DNA of 54,385 bases from Saprospiraceae bacterium (GCA_020629845.1 JAHDCQ010000003.1:11298-65682); one strand, 5' to 3'; counted from the first letter of the stretch, positions 1 to 8,936 are shown. Notes: a model not told the origin generated them from the sequence alone. Numbers and translations: made by a program.

Positions 1-1037
1 CGGTAGCTGCGATTGTAGTCGATAAGATTATTGCGACTTTCATCATAACTATCGTAATTGTCATTCTTGGCAATATTTTCAAAGGTTTTCACGATTTGTT
101 GAGTTTGGTTATCAAATAAGATTAATTCAGGTGTTTCAGGATTAGTCATAACAGCTGTGTAGCTAGAATCAAAAGAGACTGTATAGCTCATTACTTTTTG
201 AAAAGTATTAGCTAGAAAATTAGGTAAAGTGTCTAAAAGGTTTTGTGCTACTTCATTGTTTTTATTCAATTTCAAAGCCTCTTGAGACAAACGTAATGCC
301 AATCGGTTATCATCTCGTTCTAAAGCTTCTTGAGCTTGGTTAGCTAAATTATTACTTGTTTTTATATTTAGTTCCGCTATTAAACGTGCTGCTTCGGCTA
401 TTTCTCCTGCTGCACGTAAGCTATCAATATGAGCTTTTTCTGCAACTAATTTTGCTGCTGCTTCTACGGAGTCTGCCCACATTTCTGCCCTTTCTGCCGC
501 TTTTAATAGCTTCTCTGAATAGTCTTCTGCTTTTTGTGCTACTTCTAATAATCTATGTGCTTCCGCTTTGTTTTCATCAGCAATTATTTGTGTTTTATCT
601 GCTCTATTTTGGGCTTCATCAGCTACTTTATTTCTACTATTCGCCCACCAAATCAAGCCACCCACTATCAAAGCTGCTATTAGCAAACCAATGCCTATCA
701 AACGCTGCAATCGTCTATTTCGCGCTATTTGCGCCTGCTCCCGTTCTATTTGTTCACGTTCTGCCTGTGCTGCTGCATCTATAGCCGTTCTACTTTTTTC
801 CACATAGTCCAGTATCGCGGCTTTTTGCTCCGCTTCCCATGCTATGCCGTCTATATAATTTTCCCAAGCATTTAGTTCTTTTTCGCCCAATAGTCCGCCC
901 GTGCCGGCTTGGTGCAGTTGTTGGCGTTCTTCTAGGCTTTTCTTTATTTGGCGTAGGCGTTTATCGTGTTCGGGTAGGCGTTCCCAAATCTTTTCGGCTA
1001 TAATATCGTGTGCGAGTTCTATTCGTTTTTCTTTCAT
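1..1037 (-). CDS. C-terminal part of a split nSTAND1 protein: membrane segment plus start of WD40-like domain (partial)
   Basis: The frame is open for 345 codons from ATG 1037-1035 to the window edge, so the 3' end is missing. Residues 5-20 (IELAHDIIAEKIWERL) match the motif that ends the winged-helix part of nSTAND1 ATPases (family knowledge). A helical region follows, then one membrane segment at about 113-131 (LIGIGLLIAALIVGGLIWW), a long Ala/Glu-rich coiled coil at about 135-260, and the start of what looks like a WD40-type blade (ILFDNQTQQIVKTFE, 306-320). In relatives this architecture is normally one polypeptide with the ATPase; here it is a separate frame downstream of it. A scaffold or sensor role is inferred. 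Substrate and partner are unknown. Confidence 0.75.
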   Translation of the reverse strand, partial: MKEKRIELAHDIIAEKIWERLPEHDKRLRQIKKSLEERQQLHQAGTGGLLGEKELNAWENYIDGIAWEAEQKAAILDYVEKSRTAIDAAAQAEREQIEREQAQIARNRRLQRLIGIGLLIAALIVGGLIWWANSRNKVADEAQNRADKTQIIADENKAEAHRLLEVAQKAEDYSEKLLKAAERAEMWADSVEAAAKLVAEKAHIDSLRAAGEIAEAARLIAELNIKTSNNLANQAQEALERDDNRLALRLSQEALKLNKNNEVAQNLLDTLPNFLANTFQKVMSYTVSFDSSYTAVMTNPETPELILFDNQTQQIVKTFENIAKNDNYDSYDESRNNLIDYNRSY

Positions 1038-1142
1038 TGGTTGTTTTTTTTAGCGGCTAATTTCCCATTAGCCACTAAATTTCAAGTTTGAGTAGCAGCA
1101 AGTTAGCGGATAAGAGGAAATTATCCGCTAACTGCCAACAAA
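1038..1142 (-). other. 105-nt spacer splitting the nSTAND1 gene, with two hairpins
   Basis: Read on the minus strand in the frame shared by both flanking genes, this spacer holds a TAG (1128-1130) and two TAAs (1068-1070, 1050-1052) after the upstream TGA at 1143-1145. Hairpin A has a perfect 13-bp stem (1101-1113 with 1121-1133; 7-nt loop). Hairpin B has an 11-bp stem (1051-1061 with 1067-1077; 5-nt loop) with one position that becomes a G-U pair in minus-strand RNA. Both stems contain the word TTAGCGG/CCGCTAA. Neither is followed by a U-tract on the minus strand, so they do not look like simple terminators. Confidence 0.7.
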
Positions 1143-2198
1143 TCAGGATTCATATTCTTTTATTATTCGCATTTCACGGAAGGTGTTGATGCAAATATTA
1201 AATTCTTCTTCTGTGAGGTCGAAATCTTCGCGCAAGGCTTGGAAGTCTTCCTGCCGTAGTACTTTTTTGGTGCGCTCATTGGACACCAATTCGCCGAGTA
1301 GCTTTATCGGTACGCCTTTTTTTCCAATTTTTTCCTCTAATGCCAGCAATTGCTCATCTAGGAAATCGCCAAGCAGGTCATCAAAATCCTTCAACCGCGC
1401 TACGGAGTTAGCGGATAGTACAGGAGTGCCTCCTTGTCGGCGGTACTCCTCGCGGTATAAGCGATCGAGTAGCACTTGCAAGTAGGTGAGTCCTGTGCCA
1501 GAGCTGCTGCCGTCCAGCTTTTGCCATATCGCATCGGCTATCGCATCGCTATTTTCCACCTGTATTTTTTTAGTCGTTTCTAGGGCTTGTAGGGTTTTTC
1601 GTACCACTATTTTCACTTGCGCTTCCTCCAGTTGTCGTATTCTAAAGCGATTCTCAAAAATGCTAGGTACTAGAGCTTCATAGTCCCAAAGGTTCGCAAT
1701 AAATTCCTCGCGCATCACCAATATCACCTTACAAGAAATGGGCGTTTCTAAGAGTTCCGCAAGGAATTGGAAAAATTGTTTTTGTTCCTCCTCACTAGGT
1801 TTTAGGATAAACAATTCCTCAAACTGATCGAACGTAATGAAGGTCGGCTTAAAGCTGTATCGCTCTAGCAGCCGCAGTCCTTCTATCGGGTCGCTAATAT
1901 TCTCTTGCTTGGGGGCAAAAGGCGCGAGTTGCTCTTGCAACATACGCAACAAGGCCGCATTGATATCTTTATCGCGTCGGATATAGAGTTCTTGCCAGCG
2001 TGTTTCTGGAAATTTATTAGCCAATCCGCAGCGCACCATACTGGTTTTGCCCGTACCACTCGCCCCAAAGAACACAATCAGGCGCGTATCGAAAGTTTTG
2101 TCGTAGAGCAATTCCACTTCTCCTTCTCGTCCAAAGAAAAAATCTTTGTCCTCGCGCTCATAGGCACTCAAAAATTTAAATGGACTCTGCTCACTCAT
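1143..2198 (-). CDS. nSTAND1-type NTPase (conflict-system ATPase)
   Basis: This 351-residue protein has a P-loop GASGTGKT at 45-52, a Walker B strand TFDQFEELF at 122-130 (Asp124), and a conserved-looking arginine in VMREEFIANL (Arg163). The N-terminal phrase EREDKDFFFGREGEVELL is typical of nSTAND1 NTPases, which are thought to switch on effectors after sensing an invasive or stress signal (family knowledge). It ends at KEYES, inside the winged-helix region, and the usual continuation (IELAHD...) starts the next gene in the same frame. Its start overlaps the end of the CHAT gene by 8 nt, which suggests translational coupling. The assignment to nSTAND1 is firm; the defence role is inferred. 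Confidence 0.85.
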   Translation of the reverse strand: MSEQSPFKFLSAYEREDKDFFFGREGEVELLYDKTFDTRLIVFFGASGTGKTSMVRCGLANKFPETRWQELYIRRDKDINAALLRMLQEQLAPFAPKQENISDPIEGLRLLERYSFKPTFITFDQFEELFILKPSEEEQKQFFQFLAELLETPISCKVILVMREEFIANLWDYEALVPSIFENRFRIRQLEEAQVKIVVRKTLQALETTKKIQVENSDAIADAIWQKLDGSSSGTGLTYLQVLLDRLYREEYRRQGGTPVLSANSVARLKDFDDLLGDFLDEQLLALEEKIGKKGVPIKLLGELVSNERTKKVLRQEDFQALREDFDLTEEEFNICINTFREMRIIKEYES

Positions 2199-3996
2199 GG
2201 GTTTTTAGGTTTTTGATGTGTTCGCAAAAACTATCCCAGAGCATACGCACGGCTTCCAACTCTTTATTGCGGTAATTCTCAGGACGCAGTTTCGGAGGCA
2301 GAAAGAAGGCATTGTTCATGTCTTCGGCGAGTTGGTAGTGCAATTCATTTTCGGCGGTACGCCCTGCCCAAAAATGGATTTTGGGCGTGGCTGCGCTGCG
2401 CTTTTTCAATACATTTTCATCAATAATGAAGGGCGCAAGCGTGAGCGGGCTGTCTTCGCTACTAATATCCTTGGTCAGCACCACCGCCCGATTGCAGGTA
2501 TAGCTTGCACGCTGCTGCTGCGTGATGCGCCAACGGGTGCTGTCGTTGCCGTGTAGTACCGCCTTGGCGTGCATAAAATTCGCCTTGCTATGCAGCAGCG
2601 ATTTATAGACCTGTATATCATTTACACTCACCAATTGGTATTGGGTCAAGAAAATGCAATGTTTCAAGAGTACGCCCAAGTGGAATTCCGCCACTTTACA
2701 AAGCTGTACCACTTCACTGCTTGGAATAGCTGAGGATAACAGCGGCTGCTTCAAATGAAATTCCAAAAAATGATAAGCAGTCTGCGCTTCTGCTGCTTGT
2801 AGATTTTGTAGTGCCTTAGTCATTTCAGGAAAAATAAACTGCAAGTCGTTTTCCTCAAAAAAATGATAAATACTACGCGCCAACCAGATATAATCGAACT
2901 GTTCGGCAGTCTCGGCGGTGAGTTGACAATACTGCATAATGTCCGCTCGGTATTGGGCTTGTATTTGTAATGCAGCGTCGGGAATGAGTGCGCCTGTTTC
3001 TTCATCTTTTAGGAGTAGTACGCGCCATAAATCCGCCAAAGTGATGGCACAAAGAAGCTTTGACAGCAAGGTATAAACGTGTCGAATTTCTTCTAAGCGT
3101 CTGCGCCCTTCGGTCTCCGCTTCGGGTGTAAATAAATCCCGAATCTGAATACTTAGCACCGAAGGAAAGGCATCGTAAATTTTGCCTTGCAATTCAGGCA
3201 ACATATTAGGGTCTTCGTCCTCGGCTAGATAGCTTTGCCAAAGCGTTTCGCAGGCTTCATCCAAAGCACCTAAACCCTGAAAAATTTCGCGCACTAGGGC
3301 TTTATTGCAATCTTCATCGTGCAACGGAACGATTGCTTGATAATCCATAGTACTTGCTGGCATCGCTTGCGGACTTGGCAATTGCCATTCCAAGTCGGCT
3401 GCATCATCGGCATAGAGTCCCCAAGGGAGTTCAGCCTCATTTTTTAGAACTTTGAGTCCTCGCTGAACAATTTCTATATTCGGTTGCTCTTGATGGAGTT
3501 TGGACTTGGCGGTATCAAAGGCTTGCTGTATGTTTTTACCATGTCCAAGCGCATCATAAAAAGCAGTAGCAAAACTTACGGAAGCCGTATCTTCAATCGG
3601 TGAAGCGGTGGCAATAATTGCTTTCACGCCTTGCTTTGCTAAAGCTGCTACTTGTGCTTTGTTGGAGCAGCCATTGAGGAACACCAATTTTAAATTTTGC
3701 TGCATCCCGATGAGTACGCTCAGGTGGTCGGCACGAGCATATGTCCCATCGAGTTTTAGAAACGTGGCATTGGAATGTCCTGAATAATGAAATATCGCAA
3801 TGCGATTATGGTAATGATTGAAGGTGCGGTAAATCTCATCCAAGCTGCTTTGGGGTAGCGGTTCTAGGCTTAGTTGTAGGTTGTCCCGTGCATCCGTCAA
3901 AGCATGACTGATAGCTTTAAATTCTTGTTCTAATTCCAATCTATATCGCGCGTCATTAGCATACGCGCAGCAGACTATGGGCGGCTTATTTTTCAT
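2191..3996 (-). CDS. CHAT-domain (caspase-like) protease
   Basis: This 601-residue protein has an N-terminal CHAT peptidase domain. The predicted catalytic pair is His74 in FHYSGHS and Cys110 in LVFLNGCSNKAQ, spaced as in CHAT/caspase-clan C14 proteases. The domain ends near residue 200 with the PWGLYADD segment common after CHAT domains. The remaining ~400 residues are helical and unrecognised, possibly a sensing or effector-association region. There is no signal peptide, so it is cytoplasmic. It is the first gene of the cassette and is followed with an 8-nt overlap by the nSTAND1 ATPase. I infer that the ATPase gates the protease. The target is unknown. Confidence 0.85.
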   Translation of the reverse strand: MKNKPPIVCCAYANDARYRLELEQEFKAISHALTDARDNLQLSLEPLPQSSLDEIYRTFNHYHNRIAIFHYSGHSNATFLKLDGTYARADHLSVLIGMQQNLKLVFLNGCSNKAQVAALAKQGVKAIIATASPIEDTASVSFATAFYDALGHGKNIQQAFDTAKSKLHQEQPNIEIVQRGLKVLKNEAELPWGLYADDAADLEWQLPSPQAMPASTMDYQAIVPLHDEDCNKALVREIFQGLGALDEACETLWQSYLAEDEDPNMLPELQGKIYDAFPSVLSIQIRDLFTPEAETEGRRRLEEIRHVYTLLSKLLCAITLADLWRVLLLKDEETGALIPDAALQIQAQYRADIMQYCQLTAETAEQFDYIWLARSIYHFFEENDLQFIFPEMTKALQNLQAAEAQTAYHFLEFHLKQPLLSSAIPSSEVVQLCKVAEFHLGVLLKHCIFLTQYQLVSVNDIQVYKSLLHSKANFMHAKAVLHGNDSTRWRITQQQRASYTCNRAVVLTKDISSEDSPLTLAPFIIDENVLKKRSAATPKIHFWAGRTAENELHYQLAEDMNNAFFLPPKLRPENYRNKELEAVRMLWDSFCEHIKNLKTHE

Positions 3997-4135
3997 TATT
4001 GGGTCGCTTTGTGGGGTAAATATAGGGAGAATATTATTTTTTGGAAAAAGGAAGGGAAAAAGGTGGGTATAACAAATTGCAAAAAGGGCAGCACAACAAA
4101 ACTACCTATCCTTTTCAAAAACCAAATCATTACCA

Positions 4136-4642
4136 TCAATCAGTAGACTTCTCAATAGAACTCGCGTGATCTTTGATAATGTACCACTCCTCTTCCATTT
4201 TTTCTAGCGCATAGCTCACAATCATTCGATTGAAGTAGGGTTTACCATCGCGTTCAGCTTCGCGGTAGACAATTTCTGTGATAGCAATGCCCATTCGCTC
4301 CCCTACTTCGGTATTTAGAATTTTCGTTTCAAATGTCCAAGTGGTATCTTGAAACCAAGCTGCATGATACTGCATGAAAGTATCTACAGATTCCATAATT
4401 TCTGCACCTGGCAATATCAATTGCATATTCCCTTTCGGCGACATCGTAGATTTTAGTGTAGCTAAATCTTTATTCGATACAGCATCTAAATGTTTTTGCA
4501 TTTGGACGCGAAAGGCTGCTTCATTATTCGCTTGGCCTTGTCCTGTGTATATTGGAGGCACACTTTCCTTTTCCGCTTCACAAGCGAAACTGATAGCAAT
4601 TAGTACAATTAAGCAGAATGCTTGATAAAATTTCATTTTCAT
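4136..4642 (-). CDS. SnoaL/NTF2-like lipoprotein
   Basis: This 168-residue protein begins with a signal peptide ending in a lipobox (AISFAC, Cys at about 21), so it should be lipid-anchored. The mature part reads as a small NTF2/SnoaL-like (DUF4440-type) alpha+beta barrel: a helix 'FRVQMQKHLDAVSNKDLATL', then strands ending in EEEWYIIKDHAS. Members include ketosteroid-isomerase-like enzymes and binding proteins, but no catalytic residues can be assigned. It stands alone between the CHAT cassette and the WG-repeat gene. The fold call is moderate and the function unknown. Confidence 0.6.
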   Translation of the reverse strand: MKMKFYQAFCLIVLIAISFACEAEKESVPPIYTGQGQANNEAAFRVQMQKHLDAVSNKDLATLKSTMSPKGNMQLILPGAEIMESVDTFMQYHAAWFQDTTWTFETKILNTEVGERMGIAITEIVYREAERDGKPYFNRMIVSYALEKMEEEWYIIKDHASSIEKSTD

Positions 4643-4738
4643 AATGTAGTTTTTCGCAGTTTAGCATTTTTAAGTACAAAAAGCTATACTTTTCCAATAT
4701 CGGTGCTATTGTTTCCTATAATTCTTCCATTTCTTTAT

Positions 4739-7700
4739 CTACTGACTCATCTCCCAAATCCATTGCCCTTCAGCATTGAAATACCCAAGCGCGTCGCCTT
4801 TTTCGGCACGGAAAATACCATTGCCAGCATAGCTGATATGCTCAAAATTGGGTGGTACTATGAAATTGCCTTCTAAATTGGCTAAGCCATAAAAGCCCTT
4901 CACCCGTACGCGGGCATAGCCACCTTCAAAGTCTTCGATTTTGTTGTATTTGGGAAGGATGATATTGATGCCTTTTTGGTTAATAATGCCCCATTTATCC
5001 CCTAAACGTACCACCGCTACGCCATTTTGGAAACGACGAGCTTCTTGATAATAGCCATCATACACTTCTGCCGATTCAGTGATATAATAGAAGCGATATT
5101 GGCGGTCGCGCATTAAGCCGCGTCCTTCATTGAAGCCCAACAGTCGGTCGAGGCTTGGCTCTATTACATAATCACCTTCTACATCGAGTACGCCTGCTTT
5201 GCGATAGCCTTTGTACACTACAGCGCGGTCGCCTTCAAAATCGAGGCATTTGGAGTATTCAAATTCGACTACAGGATTTCCGAAACGGTCAATGTAGCCG
5301 CATACGCCATCTTTCTGCACCGCAGCGCGTCCGCTTGAAAAATTGGATGCTTTGGAATATTTAGGCGGAATAATCAATCCTCCTTGAGCATTGATATAGC
5401 CTACGCCGTCTTTCGTTTTCACAATAGCCAAACCTTCAGAATAAGGATAAACAGCTCGATAGCCTTGCTCAGTAATCAGTTCGCCTTGTAGATTAATAAC
5501 GCCATAACGTACGCGCTCATCGCCATAACGCACCACCGCTAAACCTAGCTCATTGAACGGGCGAATATCGGTAAAGCGCGGACGTGCCAGATAATTTCCT
5601 TCTCGATTGATAAGCCCATATTTCCCTTCTATCGCTACCCGTGCAGTGCCTTTGAAAAATTCGGAAGCTTTATCAAATTTCTGCTCAATCACTACTTTTC
5701 CTGTGGTATTGATATAGCCAATACCTGTATAATTATAGACCCAAGCTAAGCCCTCTTTAAAATCTCCCACGCGAATAAATTGTGGACGAATCACCATTTC
5801 CCCTGCAGCATTGAGAAATCCCCAACGATTTTCCACTTTCACGGCGGCTAAACCTTCGGAGAAGGCGCGTGCTTTTTTATATTTACACGGAATGAGTTGC
5901 GTTCCTTCTGCATTTACGTAGCCCCATTTATTGCCTTGCTTAATGGCTAATTTTTCTTCACTATACATGCCTACTTCTTCATAAATAGCATTTACTTTCA
6001 ACAAGCCTAGTGTGTCAATTACACCATATTTAGGTGTGGCATTGAAGACTCGGATGATACTATTGTCCGTTTTTTCAAGGAATTGTACCGCGCTATATTT
6101 ACAGGGAATAACTTCTTTATTTTTATGATTTACTACGCCCCATTTCCCTGCTTTTGCTACAATTCCCACTTGATTTTTAAAGGGATTTGCTGCGTTATAT
6201 TGTGGGTCTACGATGTATTTTCCAGCCGCATTAATGTAGCCCCACGTGCATTTTTCGCAGGTAAGTTGTGCATCGTTTTCAAAAGCTTGGTCATGTAGCG
6301 TATAGTCTATCATCACACTATTGCTTTGCATATCGGCTAGGTAATTATTGACTGTGCCTAAACCTTTTTTCACTTCTAAAGAACCCGAAAGCAGCCCCGA
6401 TACACTCACACGCGCCACGCTATCTCGAAATGCTCCCACATAGGTCAAGTCCGATTGAATAATTTGTCCTGTACGCGCAATTAAACCATGTTTTCCATTT
6501 AGAAAGACGCAACGTGCTAAGGGATAGCCGCGTTCAAAATCCTCTACTCGAACATCTAAAAACTGGATTTTAGTCACCAATTTGCCAATTTCATTATTGA
6601 CCACTCCATAAGCAGCATCGAAGCGGTAAGTAGTGCGATCGAAGCTGAGTTTGGAATACTTCGTAAGACCTACTAGCGTGAAACCAAATTTTTTTTCCAC
6701 TCGGATAAAATCAAATTTAGGTTCTAGAGCAATCGAGCCATCACTAAGGCTGCGAAGTCCCCAACGCTTTTCTTCGGGCGCGTAGAACCATTCAAATTTG
6801 TCGAGTTGGGTATTATTCTCTTGGGTGATAGCACGTCTTTTTTCTTCTTTAGCCCGAATTTTAAAGGTAAAATGCTCTTCGTATTCCTCCGAATTGCTCA
6901 AATTACCATTCGCATCCACAGCAAAGGTCTGCATAGCTTCTCCTTTGAAGGCTCTGATTTCCTTTTCGCCTCGCTCAATAGCGGTATACTCGCAAGGAAT
7001 AATTAATTTTCCGAGGGCATTTATCGCACCAAAACGGCCAGCTTGCACCACTATGGCAATTTTATTCCGTAAAGGGCTGATAAAATTATACTGAAAAGGC
7101 AAAACTGCTTGTTCGGATAAGTTGATAATACCCCATTTATTCCCCAAGTTTACTCGAAATAAATCCGCCCCAAAAGGCTTTATGTCATAATATTTAGATG
7201 GAAAAATAGATTGTCCTTGCTTATCTATCAAGCCTAATTTTGCCTGTCGGCGTACTAGTAAATAATCTGTAGAAAAAGGAATAAAATCATCGTAAATACC
7301 ACCTATCATTTTTCGAGCGGGGACAGAATACACTTGGCTTTTTCCTTGATAAGTCAGTTTTATAAATTGCTCCGAAAGTCGCTTGTATTGCTCAAACTGT
7401 GGTTCAAAGAGTAGCGTTCCATTGGCAGCTACTGCGCCCCAAAGGTCGGCTTCTTGAAAAAGGAATAGTTCTGAACTTAAAGCTGCTATTCGACTAGCAC
7501 GAGGCTGCACGAGAAGCGTTCCATCCAAGGCAATTGCGCCTATTTTATCTTTATTTCTGGTCTGAATATAGTGTTTTTTGAATTGAATATGTTGATAATT
7601 AGGTGCTGCTAAAGTTCTACCATCTAGCCCAATTAAGCCCCATTTATCATCTTTTAGGTAGCGAATATACTTCCCAAGTGATTGTACGCGCTCATAATCT

Positions 7701-8035
7701 TGCAGCAGTATCTTTTCTTGTAAATTTATCAAACTCCACCTACCATCTTTAAGACATTCCAATACTAAGGAATCCACTACTTTAAGGTCATCGTATTTAG
7801 TAGGAATTAAGGTTTTGCCCTCAGCATTGAGCAAGCCAATTTTAGTATCTTTTTGAACCGTAGCGTAGCCAAAATCTTCAAATACATCAATAGCATCGTA
7901 TTGGGGTGGTGTAACGACACGCCCTGTAGTATTAATCAATCCCCATTTTCGTGCTTTTTTGATAGGATATACTTGTTGTGCAAAAATTGGAATTGTAACA
8001 GTTAATAGAAATAGGTGCAAAAAAAACTTTAGCAT
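4739..8035 (-). CDS. WG-repeat protein, secreted or exported
   Basis: This 1098-residue protein has an N-terminal signal peptide (LFLLTVTIPIFAQQ) followed almost entirely by WG repeats of about 40-50 residues. Roughly 25 units can be counted, with cores such as KWGLINTTGR, KWGYVNAEGT, RWGFLNAAGE, KYGLINREGN and KWGIINQKGI. WG (KWG) repeats form short beta-hairpin units believed to mediate protein or ligand binding (family knowledge). One divergent stretch in the middle (about 370-440 and 530-570) breaks the periodicity, and a CEKC pair near residue 590 is unusual. The start is only 18 bp from an inserted MITE-like element, so its promoter has probably been altered. Function unknown. Confidence 0.85.
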   Translation of the reverse strand: MLKFFLHLFLLTVTIPIFAQQVYPIKKARKWGLINTTGRVVTPPQYDAIDVFEDFGYATVQKDTKIGLLNAEGKTLIPTKYDDLKVVDSLVLECLKDGRWSLINLQEKILLQDYERVQSLGKYIRYLKDDKWGLIGLDGRTLAAPNYQHIQFKKHYIQTRNKDKIGAIALDGTLLVQPRASRIAALSSELFLFQEADLWGAVAANGTLLFEPQFEQYKRLSEQFIKLTYQGKSQVYSVPARKMIGGIYDDFIPFSTDYLLVRRQAKLGLIDKQGQSIFPSKYYDIKPFGADLFRVNLGNKWGIINLSEQAVLPFQYNFISPLRNKIAIVVQAGRFGAINALGKLIIPCEYTAIERGEKEIRAFKGEAMQTFAVDANGNLSNSEEYEEHFTFKIRAKEEKRRAITQENNTQLDKFEWFYAPEEKRWGLRSLSDGSIALEPKFDFIRVEKKFGFTLVGLTKYSKLSFDRTTYRFDAAYGVVNNEIGKLVTKIQFLDVRVEDFERGYPLARCVFLNGKHGLIARTGQIIQSDLTYVGAFRDSVARVSVSGLLSGSLEVKKGLGTVNNYLADMQSNSVMIDYTLHDQAFENDAQLTCEKCTWGYINAAGKYIVDPQYNAANPFKNQVGIVAKAGKWGVVNHKNKEVIPCKYSAVQFLEKTDNSIIRVFNATPKYGVIDTLGLLKVNAIYEEVGMYSEEKLAIKQGNKWGYVNAEGTQLIPCKYKKARAFSEGLAAVKVENRWGFLNAAGEMVIRPQFIRVGDFKEGLAWVYNYTGIGYINTTGKVVIEQKFDKASEFFKGTARVAIEGKYGLINREGNYLARPRFTDIRPFNELGLAVVRYGDERVRYGVINLQGELITEQGYRAVYPYSEGLAIVKTKDGVGYINAQGGLIIPPKYSKASNFSSGRAAVQKDGVCGYIDRFGNPVVEFEYSKCLDFEGDRAVVYKGYRKAGVLDVEGDYVIEPSLDRLLGFNEGRGLMRDRQYRFYYITESAEVYDGYYQEARRFQNGVAVVRLGDKWGIINQKGINIILPKYNKIEDFEGGYARVRVKGFYGLANLEGNFIVPPNFEHISYAGNGIFRAEKGDALGYFNAEGQWIWEMSQ

Positions 8036-8052
8036 AAAGGTGCTATTGGTGA

Positions 8053-8258
8053 TTAGTAAATTAAGGGTTTTCTTATAAAACTTAAATGCAACCTGGATGT
8101 AGTACCTTTTTCGCCATTTTTGTTTATTTGATTATTTGTTGATTCGGTTATATGTGTATGTTATAAACAAATCACCACATAAACAAATAAACAATTTGAT
8201 GATAATGTACTGTTTTTTGATTGCTTGATTTTTTATAAGAAAACCCTTTTAGTAAATT
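8053..8258. mobile_element. MITE-like element (186 bp) with 18-bp terminal inverted repeats and 10-bp target duplication
   Basis: Perfect 18-bp inverted repeats lie at 8063-8080 (AAGGGTTTTCTTATAAAA) and 8231-8248. They are bounded exactly by the direct repeat TTAGTAAATT at 8053-8062 and 8249-8258. A second perfect inverted pair of 11 bp (TTGTTTATTTG, 8120-8130 with 8184-8194) lies inside, and no reading frame is present. This is the layout of a non-autonomous transposon derivative. It sits directly upstream of the WG-repeat gene start. The mobilising transposase is not in the window. Confidence 0.75.
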
Positions 8259-8298
8259 TGAACACTTTATTATTTCTTGCTTGCTCCCTAACAAAAAG

Positions 8299-8334
8299 AA
8301 AATGTGTCACACTCGACTAAGCATGACACATTTT
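8299..8334 (-). terminator. Terminator hairpin after the 8382-8936 gene
   Basis: A perfect 11-bp stem AAAATGTGTCA (8299-8309) pairs with 8324-8334 across a 14-nt loop. In the minus direction it is followed by a T-rich run (TTCTTTTTG), as expected for intrinsic termination of the minus-strand gene(s) ending at 8382. The rest of the 8036-8381 spacer is the MITE-like element plus unremarkable AT-rich DNA. Confidence 0.7.
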
Positions 8335-8381
8335 ATAAAACGCTAAATTATGAATAAAGACACATATAAAAAGGAGAAATA

Positions 8382-8936
8382 TTACAACTTCACGCTTAAA
8401 ATATGCTTCTTTTTATCGCTGTGGCTGTGAATAGTCAATTTTTCAGCCGCAATTTCCGCTTTATATTTCTTGGTATAATCTTTCACTAAATCTGCTACTA
8501 AGTCCGCATCGCTCGTTGATACTAATTGGTATGTCCCTGCTATTGCTGCTTCTAATAGCTTATTGATTGACTTCGTTGCATGTGTTTTAATGCTCCGTTT
8601 AGTGGCATCCTTCTTGAAGGCTTTCAAGTGCTCACTATTCGTTGTAGCAGTTGCCGCTGCGATGTCTTCTTTAATATCCTCGATAGCCTCCGCAGCCGCT
8701 TCTTTCATTTCAGTCGCTTTCTCTTTTACAGCTTCTACCACATCTGCCGCTTTTTCCTTGATTTCCTCTACTTCATCGCGTACTGCTTCTGCCATATCCT
8801 CCATGCCAGTAGACGATTCTGCTGTATTTGCATCGCTTTGCGCTTGGGCTTTTCCTTGTTTTGCAAATTCGTAAATCAATAAGCCAAGCAAGGTTCCTCC
8901 AATGATTGCTCTAGCTATTAATGGTGCTGGTATCAT
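8382..8936 (-). CDS. Membrane-anchored Ala/Lys/Glu-rich helical protein
   Basis: This 184-residue protein is not assigned to a family. It starts with one hydrophobic helix (LIARAIIGGTLLGLLIYEF), followed by a low-complexity amphipathic stretch at about 45-95 made of repeats such as VEAVKEKATEMKEAAAEAIE, similar in character to YtxH or LEA-like proteins. The C-terminal part (about 105-184) is less biased and ends in alternating strands (IHSHSDKKKHILSVKL). It follows another unrecognised small gene on the same strand by 93 bp, and the two may be cotranscribed. Function unknown. Confidence 0.65.
   Translation of the reverse strand: MIPAPLIARAIIGGTLLGLLIYEFAKQGKAQAQSDANTAESSTGMEDMAEAVRDEVEEIKEKAADVVEAVKEKATEMKEAAAEAIEDIKEDIAAATATTNSEHLKAFKKDATKRSIKTHATKSINKLLEAAIAGTYQLVSTSDADLVADLVKDYTKKYKAEIAAEKLTIHSHSDKKKHILSVKL

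Noticed and set aside
356-807. Leu-rich frames on the plus strand
   Set aside because: They are antisense shadows of the coiled-coil gene on the minus strand.
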